Part shown: one piece after another, positions 10,021 through 19,653 of the stretch
How the letters are laid out: every line of letters starts with the position of its first letter
Position numbering within the stretch: position 1 is the stretch's first letter
Position numbers and translations under genes: made by a program
Assembly: GCA_015852425.1 (NCBI GenBank)
Contig: JAAAIG010000676.1
Coordinates: 1 to 21,312 of the forward strand
Origin: Gryganskiella cystojenkinii
Lineage: Eukaryota > Mortierellomycota > Mortierellomycetes > Mortierellales > Mortierellaceae
Direction of reading: 5' to 3'
DNA: 21,312 nucleotides
Notes under the pieces: model-generated
What the model was told of the DNA's origin: nothing
What the model saw: only the letters and a program-made list of their open reading frames with translations
Databases searched by the model: none

Positions 10021-10353
10021 ATGCCTTTGTCAAAGCTCGACTGCGACGTGGTTATTATGAGCACGACTTAAAAGTCGAAGAGTCCAAGGCAGGTGAGATA
10101 ATATTTTCTGAGGCTTGTCCATCATCTATGCAAATTAACAGTGGTGGATTCTGCAAGAGCATAAGAGTCCCCATTAAAGCAATCGGCTCTGTTGATCATC
10201 TGCTTGCTTTTGTTCGTTGCGTCGCTTCCGGCTTTTGGGCATTGTCACACAGTTGTTTGAAAGAAATCAATTGACCAGCAGAGCAGCAGCTTCGCCATTT
10301 TTGTGTTGTTTCTTTAAGCGTATGTATGAGGGGGTCTCTTTGTTTGTGAGTTC

Positions 10354-10360
10354 TATAAAA
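10354..10360 (+). promoter_or_regulatory. Possible TATA box (TATAAAA)
   Basis: TATAAAA matches the consensus and sits about 112 bp upstream of the start codon at 10472. Its downstream gene is a probable pseudogene, so the promoter may be a relic. Confidence 0.4.
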
Positions 10361-10471
10361 TGTTGACATTTTTTATCGTTTCTTCCAGCGACTCAAACCC
10401 CCTTTCTCTTACCACCCTTAGCAGCATCGCCATTACTAACAGCACTTAAGCGGTCGCCATCGCCATCCATA

Positions 10472-12679
10472 ATGTCTACTCTTCCTGATCCCCAGACCCC
10501 CACACGAACTCAGACTGAAGATAACGACGAGGAGAAAAGGATATTCCTCGAGAACGCTAAGAAAATGCAAAACGAAGCATCTCTACTATTCGAAACACCT
10601 CCAGCGACTCCTACAGCCAATTTTGATGGCGACGATACCGCCAAGTTCAAACCGGACGGGTGTACTAGGGCCGCCACCGAGACCGATAGCGAGAGAAATG
10701 TCAACGATGAGACGGGACCAAATCAAAGGCAGAGTTTGACTTATGCGAGCGGATCTGGCGCAAGTCAAACTATTGCGACCAAGGCGCGATCGTCCTATGA
10801 TAATCCTCGCATCAAACCGCCGAGTCCATATCCAGATGACAGTGATAGTGAGGATAATGGTGAGGACGATTGCGAAGACGATGAGGGGATATATGAAGAA
10901 GATGGAGGAGAGACCACGGTACTTAGCAATAGTAGCTCTATTCTACAAGAACTTATCTCGGATTTTGCTATCAACCTCTCACTGGAGTCCTCCAGATCAG
11001 ACAAGACACACGACCATACCAGGACACAAACTGGGATCGAGGACAAGGCTTACTCTCTTGTGATGAACGAAGTCTCATCACTGATCGGTCGGGGACTACC
11101 TCAGTCACTGAACCATGGCTTCGAGACGACAATTTACCTTGGTCAGCCACGCTTGCGCCAAATGAGTATCATCCCCCGGTCTCATCCCCTATTTGGTCGA
11201 AAATGGTTCCTGCGTTCGCAACTTTGCCTGCAGCCTTGCCCCCCCTGTCTGGTCGATGCTATACAACGTTTTACGTTCTCGGCCTCCAGAGGGTTCCCTA
11301 CTGTGGCTCCTGCAGTACGGCAGGCATTCGGGCAATAGAAGACCAAAAGATTTAGCATGGTATATGTTCTGTTTTGGACAGGGCTACCATCCAGTACAAC
11401 TGGCGACGTTCCTTGCCCTGCAGGGTCTGCTTTATACTTGCGACTATCTACCTGTGAACTTGGATGTCTTTCTTGTACTACGAAGTCGGCTAGTGGATCC
11501 TAGCTACAGATATGATTACAATTATGGTCGTCCCTGCTTAGCCAAAAAATCGGCGCCAGCGAAATACGGCTCATCAGGCCAATGTTCATGGTCTCGGGAC
11601 TGCAAATGGCACACAGGCCACCGTGAAACCACAAAAGGGGACGTGTTTCGAGCGGCTCTCCAGACCCTTTCGCTTTTGAATTCGAACATGAACTCATGTT
11701 TTTGTTGTGATTTCTCTAGAGCAGCGTGGATTTTTTTGGGTTATGGTCCAAAACCGGCTCCACTTGATGTGTTCTGCACGGTGCTAGCACCACGAGACTT
11801 ATATATCATCAGCATCCTGGGGTAGAGCAAGCTATCATCAGATTTGTCCGCGAGTGCAACGGTAGGAAGTGAATTAATGAGAAGATAATAACGAACGATC
11901 ATATGAACACTGAATAATAAACTTCCTTACTAACTTTATCAATCAATGCCACTTGCGGCTCAATTGCTGTGGATCCTTTTTTTTTCGTTTAGATATCACG
12001 GCTTCAGATCATCCTGTGATGGCCGGTCTCATTCGCCATATCATTCATGAGCACCTCTGCGAGCTTGAGGATAGAGTATACGATTACTATAATAGGTTTG
12101 CGACAGGATGGATTTACTTTACGATCTTTCGTCCGCAAATCTTTCTTTACTATGAGCCAGACTGGTGCCAAAATTGTACGTATTCACCAGACAATGTGGT
12201 TGGCTTTTCCTGCTTCCTCTTTTATTAATATTCAACTCCGGAAGGATGATCGCCCTGACAACAACTTCCGCGTTCCTTCTATTGAACCCTTGTGCTAGTG
12301 ATACGAAACTACGCTGTCATCAAGTGCGGCGTGACGAAAAACGTTGGGATCCGCCTGTACTACCTACCACAGAGTAGACTGTGGAACTTCTTCCAGACTG
12401 CCAGCAAAGGTCTACCCGTCCTCTCATGAAGACGGAGTGCCGTTTGCTTGGCTTCTTGAAAAGATTGTACACGGATGTATGCGAGCTCACCAGTACATTT
12501 TTTTGTGCAGGTGCAGGACGATGCACGAGGAATTGTTTTTGTTCAGGCGTCTTCCTCATGAGGATGAAGAGGAGGCCCTGACAGCCGTAGTTGCCAACCT
12601 GGAAGTGAGGATCAAACGTTGGGTCAACACACTTGGTCTCCTTTCGCCTCTACAACAATATCTCATGGAGCAGGAATGA
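10472..12679 (+). pseudogene. Degraded tandem paralogue of the GIY-YIG-like gene at 8088
   Basis: The start region is intact: 288 codons are open from ATG 10472, with a Thr/Pro-rich start like the paralogue's (MSxxP..TP..) and an acidic stretch at about 125-145. Homology to the upstream gene then moves between frames. A Cys cluster with QCSWSRDCKWH and GDVFRAAL (about 11570-11660) is in one frame, while HPGVEQAIIRFVREC (11813-11857) is back in the first, with stops between. The two later introns survive at the same places and phase: 11862-11992 and 12176-12298. Exon 2 (11993-12175) still reads ATGWIYFTIF. In exon 3, YAVIKCGVTKN is in one frame while YHRVDCG and DGVPFAWLLEKIVHG are in the next, a net one-base shift near 12350-12362. 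A simple intron cannot explain this. It is most likely a pseudogene; undetected introns in exon 1 or assembly errors are the alternative. Confidence 0.72.
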
Positions 12680-12960
12680 CTACCAGCGATAAGGAATCCT
12701 AGCTTGTTGTTGTTGTAGTTGTTCAATGAACAAAGCTGGAATTTTGGCGCGACAGCGACACGCCCGATGCTCTGTCACGTACAATTTTAGCCTTCCCTCA
12801 CTATCGATAAAATACACACAAAAACATAGAGTTACAAAATACCCGAAGAGACTGTTATAATATTCTTAAGTTACTTGAAAAGGAAAACGACGTTGGTGCT
12901 GCAAAAATAGGATCGTAGACATGCGACTTTATTAGGCAAAAGGCACTGTTCGTTTTGTCT
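12680..12960. other. Convergent 3' spacer
   Basis: 281 bp between the end of the plus-strand pseudogene and the stop of the minus-strand Ser-rich gene. It contains AT-rich sequence and AATA-type strings that could serve as polyadenylation signals on either strand. No gene is seen. Confidence 0.5.
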
Positions 12961-14967
12961 CTACATGACCATCGCTGAGGATGCCAAGGGCAACGACGTG
13001 GGGACTAGGGTCGGTGGCGATGAAGTAGGGAGAGGTCCAACTTTGAACATGGTCGAGATATCATACCCCTGACCGAATGTAGATGTCGTCGATTGAGTAG
13101 TTCTTTCTACGGTGCCTAATTGTGACTTCGTGGTCGAGGTTGAGGACGTGACGGACATCTTTCGATCACCGTTTCCTCCACCGTCTTCGGGGTATAATGT
13201 TGTTGTTGTTGCTGTTGCTGTTGTGGAGGGTCGTCGAAGGTTCTGTTGAGCTTGAGAACGCGTATTAGAGGCCTCGGCCGAAACTGAATGACTCGACAAT
13301 CGACGTTGCCGGTCAAACGTAAAGATCGAGGAGGAGGATGAATGAGCCAGACTCGAGGATGATGCGGAATGAACGGTCAGACTGTTTCGACTCGTATTGC
13401 GCTGGAGTTGATGGATCGACAACGATGACGAAGACGAGATGACCTCCATCTCTTCTATGGATCGATTCGAGATTGACGAGCGACGGTCGTTGGTGAGGGG
13501 CGTGGTCCAAGACGCAGCTGTATTGCAGGAACCGTTCGGGTGTTGGAGGTGAAATGGTGCTGCTGATGCTGCTGCAGTTGAGGACAATGGTAGTGGCGAA
13601 CAGACTCCATTTGGATTTGGACAGACACAGTCCACACCAATCGCGGCGGTGGCAGGATTCAAACCGACGACACCTCGATGGTGATGATGAGGGATCAAAT
13701 GGCGTTTCCCGCTGCCGCCCATCAAGGCTGGTATTGTTGACGTTGTTGAAACTGTTGAAGACGTTGGTAACACCCGATGCTGCTGCTGCTGTTGAGATTG
13801 TGGTTGTGAGCGTTGCTGTTGATGGGCCCGTAGTACGGATGGTCGACGGGAGGACTGTTGTAATTGGAGCAATTGCTCATGCTTCGAGGCCAGCTCCTCT
13901 CGCCCCGTTCCAGGGAAACAAGCCGGAGCCGCGACTTCCAACGGATTGATCGAATGAACAGAGTAAGGGGAGCAGGGAGGAGACAATACAGCTGTATTCG
14001 ATGTTGTTGGTGTTGTTGGCAAAGCAGTTTGAACTTGAGAGCCACAGCAGCATAAATTCGAGGGAGCAAGAGCCGTCACCCCGCCTATTGCAGACGAGGG
14101 ATCCGATCGTGCATGAAACATTGAAGGACCGATCACGGACGACGTCCGTGAACAACTCGAAATCGAAGAGGCAGAACAAGAAGAAGCAGTAACGGTTGCA
14201 CGAGAATGAGAACGAAGGGGGGATCGAAATAATGCCTTGTTGTTGTTACTGAAGGAGTTGAGGAAAGTTGCTTTTTTTGGACGTCCTTTGTTTTGGGGTC
14301 GAGGCAGTAACCGGGCAAATGCCTTTTTGAAACGACCCACTAGTGGTAAAGGAGCTAGACGTGAAGAGGACGTCGAGAAAGTGGAGGATGTGAGAAAGGG
14401 GTGAACAGCAGGAGATGCATATTGCCGAGCAGCAGCAGCAACAGCAGCGGCAGCATCGCTGTCAGGGTGAAATGGACCACAGGAAAGTGATGCAGTAACA
14501 CTGGAGCGCCTGCTGCTGTTGCCATTGTGGTGAGGATTATAAGTGGAGCAGGATGAGGGGCTCGACCCCGCGGAGTTGCTCCAGCAAGATGAGGTCAAAG
14601 TGGAAGATGCGGCTGAGGACGTGGGAAAGGGATGTTGCCGAACCGGAGGTGGTTGACATCTTGCTGAAAGGGTATAGTGATGGTGATGCTGACGATTTTG
14701 TGAATGCTGCTGCTGCTGTTGGTTACGAGGGTGGAGCGTAGCCAGGGGTGGACTCGAATCGACACCTCTGCTGAAAATTGGCCATCGCGTATTTGATACC
14801 GTGGAGGGCGAGTTGAAGCTGCTGTTGGTCGCAAGAGATGAGGAGGAAGACGATATGCTCGAGCCCCCGAAACCAGAGTCTTGGGTGGATGTGGGCCGTG
14901 GAGAGTGTTGACCAGAGTTTCTCTTTTGCTTGCGCTTTTCACGCCACGAAAAGATGGACAGGGGCAT
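12961..14967 (-). CDS. Serine-rich, largely disordered protein with five RRxS sites
   Basis: A single open exon of 668 codons starting with MPLSIFSWREKRKQKR. I do not recognise a family. Composition is extreme: Ser, Thr, Gln, His, Asn and Ala runs through most of the length, indicating disorder. Visible elements are a basic N-terminus (9-16), a basic patch GRFKKAFARLLPRPQNKGRPKK (about 211-232, cut by Pro and ending in an AT-hook-like GRPKK), and five Arg-Arg-x-Ser motifs with Ser at 156, 377, 498, 558 and 581. RRxS is the consensus for protein kinase A and related kinases. This is the longest continuous frame in its region and the reverse strand has only fragments, so coding is likely. A signalling or scaffold role is inferred. 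No membrane segment or catalytic motif is visible. Confidence 0.65.
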   Translation of the reverse strand: MPLSIFSWREKRKQKRNSGQHSPRPTSTQDSGFGGSSISSSSSSLATNSSFNSPSTVSNTRWPIFSRGVDSSPPLATLHPRNQQQQQHSQNRQHHHHYTLSARCQPPPVRQHPFPTSSAASSTLTSSCWSNSAGSSPSSCSTYNPHHNGNSSRRSSVTASLSCGPFHPDSDAAAAVAAAARQYASPAVHPFLTSSTFSTSSSRLAPLPLVGRFKKAFARLLPRPQNKGRPKKATFLNSFSNNNKALFRSPLRSHSRATVTASSCSASSISSCSRTSSVIGPSMFHARSDPSSAIGGVTALAPSNLCCCGSQVQTALPTTPTTSNTAVLSPPCSPYSVHSINPLEVAAPACFPGTGREELASKHEQLLQLQQSSRRPSVLRAHQQQRSQPQSQQQQQHRVLPTSSTVSTTSTIPALMGGSGKRHLIPHHHHRGVVGLNPATAAIGVDCVCPNPNGVCSPLPLSSTAAASAAPFHLQHPNGSCNTAASWTTPLTNDRRSSISNRSIEEMEVISSSSSLSIHQLQRNTSRNSLTVHSASSSSLAHSSSSSIFTFDRQRRLSSHSVSAEASNTRSQAQQNLRRPSTTATATTTTLYPEDGGGNGDRKMSVTSSTSTTKSQLGTVERTTQSTTSTFGQGYDISTMFKVGPLPTSSPPTLVPTSLPLASSAMVM

Positions 14968-15968
14968 GGTTAATTTTTTTTCTTGCTTGTGTTTTTGTTG
15001 GAAGGATAGAAAAGAGAGACGTTATGCGTGCAGTATGAGTGGTGAAAAGTGAGGTGCGGTATGTTAAAGTGAGAAAGATGATGGGAAAGTCCGAGATGAA
15101 AAGAAAAAGAGTGAGAGGGAGGGGAGGGAAAGCGAGCGATGCGAAAGGGTGAGAGGGAGCGAGCAAAGAGTAAATGAAAAAGGGGAGAGGAGGGAGGAGG
15201 AAAAGTGACTGTCTTGACAACGACAGAGATGGAAGGGGTTAATTCTTGAAGATCAAAATAACGGACAAACAGAAACCCCACAGATCCATGAAATCGTAGC
15301 GTCAAGTTTCCTGCTTTGCCCTTCTTTCTCTCTTCAGTTTTATTTTCCTCTTTGTATTGCATTTTGAGGTGGAAGAAGGCCCTAAACTGGAAGGGCAAAA
15401 GAACGAGTGTGAGATGAGCAATTTGCGTCGTTTCGTTCATTTATTGTGACCAGACTGAAAAAAACAGATCGGGAAAGGGTTAAGTTGCCCGCAAATCATG
15501 ATTTATTTTGGTGAGCTCACCATTTCCTTCCACGAAGCGACCACGCTTCACTATTTTTTTATTTATTTTTTTAGTTTGCTGGATCGCGTTTCCTTCGTCC
15601 CCAAAAAGTGTGGGGAACATTATTGTCCGTGGACAATCAAAAGGAGAAAAAAATCGTTGTGCCCACTTCAGCCCGGGCGGCATAAATCACTCTTCCTCCA
15701 CCCACTCACAATCTCATTCGAAAATAGTCTTCACTCTGCACCCCAGAAAACAACAAAACAGGCCTTTGGGCCGAACCTTGCCACTCTCTCCTTTCCCTTT
15801 GCTTTCAACAGGAGAGTTGAACTGCCGTGGCACAAAATTTCTCATGACTGTTTATTAACAAAGATGGTGGACTTTTATTTACTTATGGGGAGAAGGAAAT
15901 AAGCGCTTAGAAAGAAATAGAGAGAGAAAGAGAGAGAGAAAGAGAGAAGAGAAAGAGAAGAGCGGAGC
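14968..15968. promoter_or_regulatory. Upstream region of the Ser-rich gene with long purine/pyrimidine-biased tracts
   Basis: About 1 kb between two minus-strand genes. From 15000 to 15208 the plus strand is almost all purine, so the sense strand is CT-rich, as in many fungal promoters and leaders. A second GA tract (15905-15966) follows the stop of the Myb gene and probably lies in its 3' untranslated region. Between them, T- and A-rich sequence shows no convincing gene; open frames there are low-complexity. Confidence 0.5.
15905..15966. repeat. GA-rich simple repeat
   Basis: Imperfect (GA)n / GAAA repeats on the plus strand, ending a few bases before the stop codon of the Myb/SANT gene, so they would be a CT tract in its 3' untranslated region. 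Confidence 0.9.
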
Positions 15969-17603
15969 CTAAACGGGCGTCTGGCCCTTCTTGACGACTC
16001 GTCTCCAGAGCCTCCTAGCCACACTGGCCGCTGTTCGAGTTCCCATAAAGGTTGAAATGGCTTGCCAATCTGCCCCAAATCTTGTGAATCCTTCCCTTAG
16101 CTTTGCCACCTCGTTTTCACTCCAAGGTCCAGTATTACCGTTATGATGTCTGTAATAAAATTGACTTCGGATCGAGTGCCGGCTTCTGGTCCCGACCTTT
16201 GAGACGATCAAGGGCCAGTTCAGTCCCGTGAGCTCGGGTGACCCAGCATCCAATAGCTTCTTCTTGCTCTTGTACTCCTTATTATCTTCGTCCTCAAGAT
16301 GTCCTGAATCTCCTTCTGCTTTCACATCTTTACTTAAGAACCTGCCTTCCTCGACTCTCCCTTGTTCCTTTTTATGACGACCATTGCCGACAAAGTATCG
16401 CCCCTCAGGACCTCGGATATTGATCCTGGGGTAGAATTCTGGTCCGACCTGTTCGAGAATGGCGTTCAGCATCCTTTGGGACTCGTCTTTGGACCAGCGC
16501 CTTGGCAGCGAACATTGTTGATTCAATCGTTTCCATCGCTGTTTGATAACCGACAGAGTCCGAGACCAACCCGGCTCTTCTGTCAGTTTGGCTCCGACAA
16601 CGCTCCAAAGGTGTCGTACATTAGCTCTCTCGGCCTCCAGGACATGCTTTTGAAGGACGGCATCCTCTTCTGGGGTCCAGACTCGAGTCTTCAGTGGTGC
16701 ATAAGGTTTTATCGCCTTTTTCGATGCACCACTGCTGGCGTTCTCACTTCGCTCCTGCTTCAGTACGGTTCCTAGATCTATAGTCGCCTGTGACTCGGTC
16801 CTAGAGACGGCAAAGGAGGGAGCGGTCGCAGTGGTGGCAGCGTCGAGGGTCTCATTGCTGTTGCTACTTCTGTTTACGAGACTTCGTTGCTTTTTCGTCA
16901 TGTTTTTCCCAGAATTCCATTGAGTATATCGAGCTTGGATAGCACCGGCACTACGGCCCGGGAACAGTACAAATATGTCTTGAGGTCGTTTACGGTTCTT
17001 GATCAGGTCAAGCATCTTCAGATCCTCCTCCTCGGTCCAGGCTTGAGTTCGTCTGCGCTCCGTGTTCATGATACAGCATCGAACCCTGATCGATGTCGCT
17101 GTCCTTCCTGGAAAGTATTGTTGGATTCGAGAGGATGGCATTCGCCCTTTGACAGCGAGTTTCCATATCAAGGCGAGCTCCTCCGCTGTCCATGATTGCC
17201 ACTGTCGTTTTCCGGCGGCTTTTTTTACCAAGCTTGAGCGGGTGTCCCCACATGAACCTTTGTTGGTTGACATTGCTAATTTGTCGGCAGATTTTCTGGG
17301 CTGTGTTTCTGTTACCGCTTCGCTGGCATTTCTTTGGTACTTTTGGAAGCCGGTGGACAGGAACCGTTGTCGTTGTTCTGGTGGTAGTGGTCGTAGTGCC
17401 ATCAGGCTCGGGGTCCAAGAACTTGAGGATTCAACATGAATGCAACGTGCCAACGGACGACGGATGAAAATGGCGAGTTGTTGCAGCATGGCGCTCCCGT
17501 GGCGGCTTTGCATGCCTCTAAGTGTCCCTCCAGTTCCTGGCTCTTGATGGATCCGCGGGGGAAGGGGTTGTCGTTCAGAAGGGTAATCAAAATCATTCGA
17601 CAT
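15969..17603 (-). CDS. Multi-repeat Myb/SANT-like DNA-binding protein
   Basis: A single exon of 544 residues. At least four clear Myb/SANT-like repeats are spaced along the protein: 135-178 (WTAEELALIWKLA..FPGRTATSI), 187-229 (WTEEEDLKMLDLI..FPGRSAGAI), 307-361 (WTPEEDAVLQKHV..IKQRWKRL) and 491-536 (WSENEVAKLREGF..GADWQAI). A fifth starts at RRWSKDE (368) and appears interrupted by a charged insert (about 395-460) before NWPLIVSKVGTRSRHSIRSQF. Tryptophans and EE/ED at helix starts fit Myb repeats, which bind DNA in transcription factors and telomere or rDNA proteins. The nearest named family is not clear to me. From Met39 the sequence is basic and hydrophobic (LAIFIRRPLARCIH), which would look like a mitochondrial presequence if translation began there; this is uncertain. 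The start used is the first ATG of the frame. Confidence 0.75.
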   Translation of the reverse strand: MSNDFDYPSERQPLPPRIHQEPGTGGTLRGMQSRHGSAMLQQLAIFIRRPLARCIHVESSSSWTPSLMALRPLPPEQRQRFLSTGFQKYQRNASEAVTETQPRKSADKLAMSTNKGSCGDTRSSLVKKAAGKRQWQSWTAEELALIWKLAVKGRMPSSRIQQYFPGRTATSIRVRCCIMNTERRRTQAWTEEEDLKMLDLIKNRKRPQDIFVLFPGRSAGAIQARYTQWNSGKNMTKKQRSLVNRSSNSNETLDAATTATAPSFAVSRTESQATIDLGTVLKQERSENASSGASKKAIKPYAPLKTRVWTPEEDAVLQKHVLEAERANVRHLWSVVGAKLTEEPGWSRTLSVIKQRWKRLNQQCSLPRRWSKDESQRMLNAILEQVGPEFYPRINIRGPEGRYFVGNGRHKKEQGRVEEGRFLSKDVKAEGDSGHLEDEDNKEYKSKKKLLDAGSPELTGLNWPLIVSKVGTRSRHSIRSQFYYRHHNGNTGPWSENEVAKLREGFTRFGADWQAISTFMGTRTAASVARRLWRRVVKKGQTPV

Positions 17604-17632
17604 TGCAGTTCATCGCGTTTTTGGATATGTTA

Positions 17633-17642
17633 GTCACGTGCA
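17633..17642. promoter_or_regulatory. E-box GTCACGTGCA, proximal copy
   Basis: Contains the palindromic core CACGTG (17635-17640), about 32 bp before the Myb/SANT start codon. Fungal bHLH factors of the Cbf1/Pho4 type bind this core. Its exact reverse complement occurs 300 bp further upstream. Confidence 0.45.
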
Positions 17643-17932
17643 ACAAATCATCATTCTGTTATTTACTGCCCCTGGCTGAACTCGCCAAAACTAAGCCATC
17701 TTAGGTGGGTCATGTGTGAAAAAAGAATCGTCTATTTGCATCATTGCCTGCTTAGAAGGCCACTTCATCGTCATATTCCCTTTCTCCTCGATGCCTTTGC
17801 CTTGCTTTAGTCTATTCTTTTCCCACCCTGTCCATCCTACGGATGCAGTCCTAAAAACACAGAAAAAAAAGAGTACCTTCTTGCCCTTCTTCTGCCACGT
17901 ACAGTGGCCGTACATTGCGTGAAAATGTACGC

Positions 17933-17942
17933 TGCACGTGAC
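17933..17942. promoter_or_regulatory. E-box TGCACGTGAC, distal inverted copy
   Basis: The ten bases are the exact reverse complement of the proximal copy at 17633-17642. They lie next to an inverted repeat, CGTACATT (17909-17916) and AATGTACG (17924-17931), with a 7-nt spacer. Confidence 0.45.
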
Positions 17943-18256
17943 ACGAAACATATCAAATCATGAGATTGAAATTGAGAGCAGAGCCAAAAGAGGTGAGATT
18001 GAGTGAGATTGGCGTTTCGCGCATAAACACCGTAAAGTAGCTTCCATTCACTAGAACCATGTAACCCATATATTTATGTATTCAAGCATATGTGGATATG
18101 AATTCAACCTTTTCGTCACCTCTTCCTCCTTTCCTTTCATTCTCGACATTTCTTCTCTCTTTTCTCTTGACCACCGTTATGCTCACTCTATCTTTCTCCA
18201 CCCGCTTCGACTCTAATATGCATTTATTGTATTCTCATTCTTGTTCTTTTTCGCTT

Positions 18257-18269
18257 CCCCCCCCCCCCC
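18257..18269. repeat. C13 homopolymer
   Basis: A run of thirteen C residues in the spacer between the Myb/SANT and recombinase genes. The length may be imprecise because of sequencing limits. Confidence 0.9.
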
Positions 18270-18418
18270 TCTTCTAGCTTTCGTTTCTCCAAGACTTGAC
18301 TCCCTGGCATCGCATCTCCCCAATTCCGAAAGCATGTCTGATCGATTCATTCATTCATACACATACATACATAGAAGAATAAAGAAAAAGACAATCGCTG
18401 TTATTATTATATTATTAT

Positions 18419-19621
18419 TTACAAATGGACCGCTATGGCGCTACCCGTGCTACCCGTGTTTTTACCCGTGTTTTTCGCTGCTGCTTTCCGTGTGTTGAAT
18501 CTGTTTCTCAGCTCTTTTAGAAAAACAGGGAGAGTTAGTCCCGACTGAGCATGTTCATTACTCAACTCAGTAATCGCTACCTCGACGGTGAGGTGCCTTG
18601 ATGTCACTATATGATTGATCTCATGGACAACCATCCCGCGATCATTGATGTAGCGCTCCTCAGTACGACTTTCTTTTGCATACCCAACATAGTCCGCTGC
18701 CGCTTTGGCTCTCTCGTATCGTTGGCATTCGGTCCAGACCTCACCAATTGTCTTTGCGTTTCGATCAAATCTGAATGCCACGGGAAGAGCAGGAATATTT
18801 TGCTCCGGTGGTGCTGGCTCTTGACGTGCAACGATCATGCGCTCCAGTTGTTGTTGCACCGGCGACGCTGGTGCTGTTGTTGGTGACGATAGAATTGACA
18901 CAGGTGGGACTCTTTGGGGAGCACCATGAACTGGGAACTTCGATGGGACCGTGGCACTGGTTATTGTATCCATGCTGGTCCTACCTTGCATTGTACCTGA
19001 CAACCCTCTTCGTGCATTGTATTCTTGGACCGCTGCCTGGGCCGCTCCGAGGACATATTCCATAAAGTTGACGTCGTCGCCCGGTCGCTGCTGCCTCAGT
19101 AGTTCCTGATTGACAGTGTCGAGAATTACGGGGATGACAGCTGCGATCAAATTCTTGGTTAGTCCCTGAAACTCCTGTTGAACCGTTTGGCGAAGCGAGG
19201 ATTGGAGGCTCTGTTGCACTTCCTGTTGCAAGGTCGCCATGCTATTATTTTGGTCGAGTCTCAAATCCTCCAAAGTCTGTGAGATCCGCAATAGATCTGT
19301 GATGCCCTCTTGATCTGTTGGTCGAGCTTTACGGTTCGTGTCCATGGCTGAGAGCAAATCGATGCTGTACTGTTTGAACAAGTCATGTTCGAAGATAGGA
19401 TGTCTCGTGAGGTGGTTCGTTGCACGGTCGTTGATGGCCAGGACCATGTCTTGAATGATGACTCGTCGGAACCAAAGAAGGAGGCGAAGAAAGCCTTCTT
19501 TGGCAATGTCGAAGTATGAGTAGAGCCTCAAATTTTTTGCATCTTGGGGTTGCTGCTTCCGTCCTTTCTTGTTCGAGGATGGCCTTGATGAAGTTGCTGC
19601 CCCACCAACAGCCTCTGGTTG

Positions 19622-19653
<32 letters not shown>

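Larger units (their letters stand above)
9952..10471. promoter_or_regulatory. Spacer between the two paralogues with TATA box and microsatellite
   Basis: About 520 bp. It starts with the 3' end of the first paralogue and a C10(TCC)8 simple repeat at 9986-10020. Further on, TATAAAA at 10354-10360 lies about 112 bp before the ATG at 10472, a plausible TATA box. A CA/CT-rich leader (about 10390-10470) runs up to that ATG. No gene is seen. Confidence 0.5.
17604..18418. promoter_or_regulatory. Upstream region of the Myb/SANT gene and 3' flank of the Crypton gene
   Basis: About 815 bp without a supportable gene. It holds two CACGTG E-boxes in inverted copies (17633-17642 and 17933-17942), an 8-bp inverted repeat, a C13 run (18257-18269), a CATA/ATTC simple-repeat stretch (18346-18375) and an ATT-rich end (18398-18420). 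The E-boxes and dyad probably belong to the Myb gene promoter. The right end is the recombinase 3' region. Confidence 0.5.

Noticed and set aside
17909..17931. Inverted repeat as a hairpin terminator
   Set aside because: It lies in a eukaryotic promoter region, has no following T run in a useful position and is short; better seen as a possible binding dyad.
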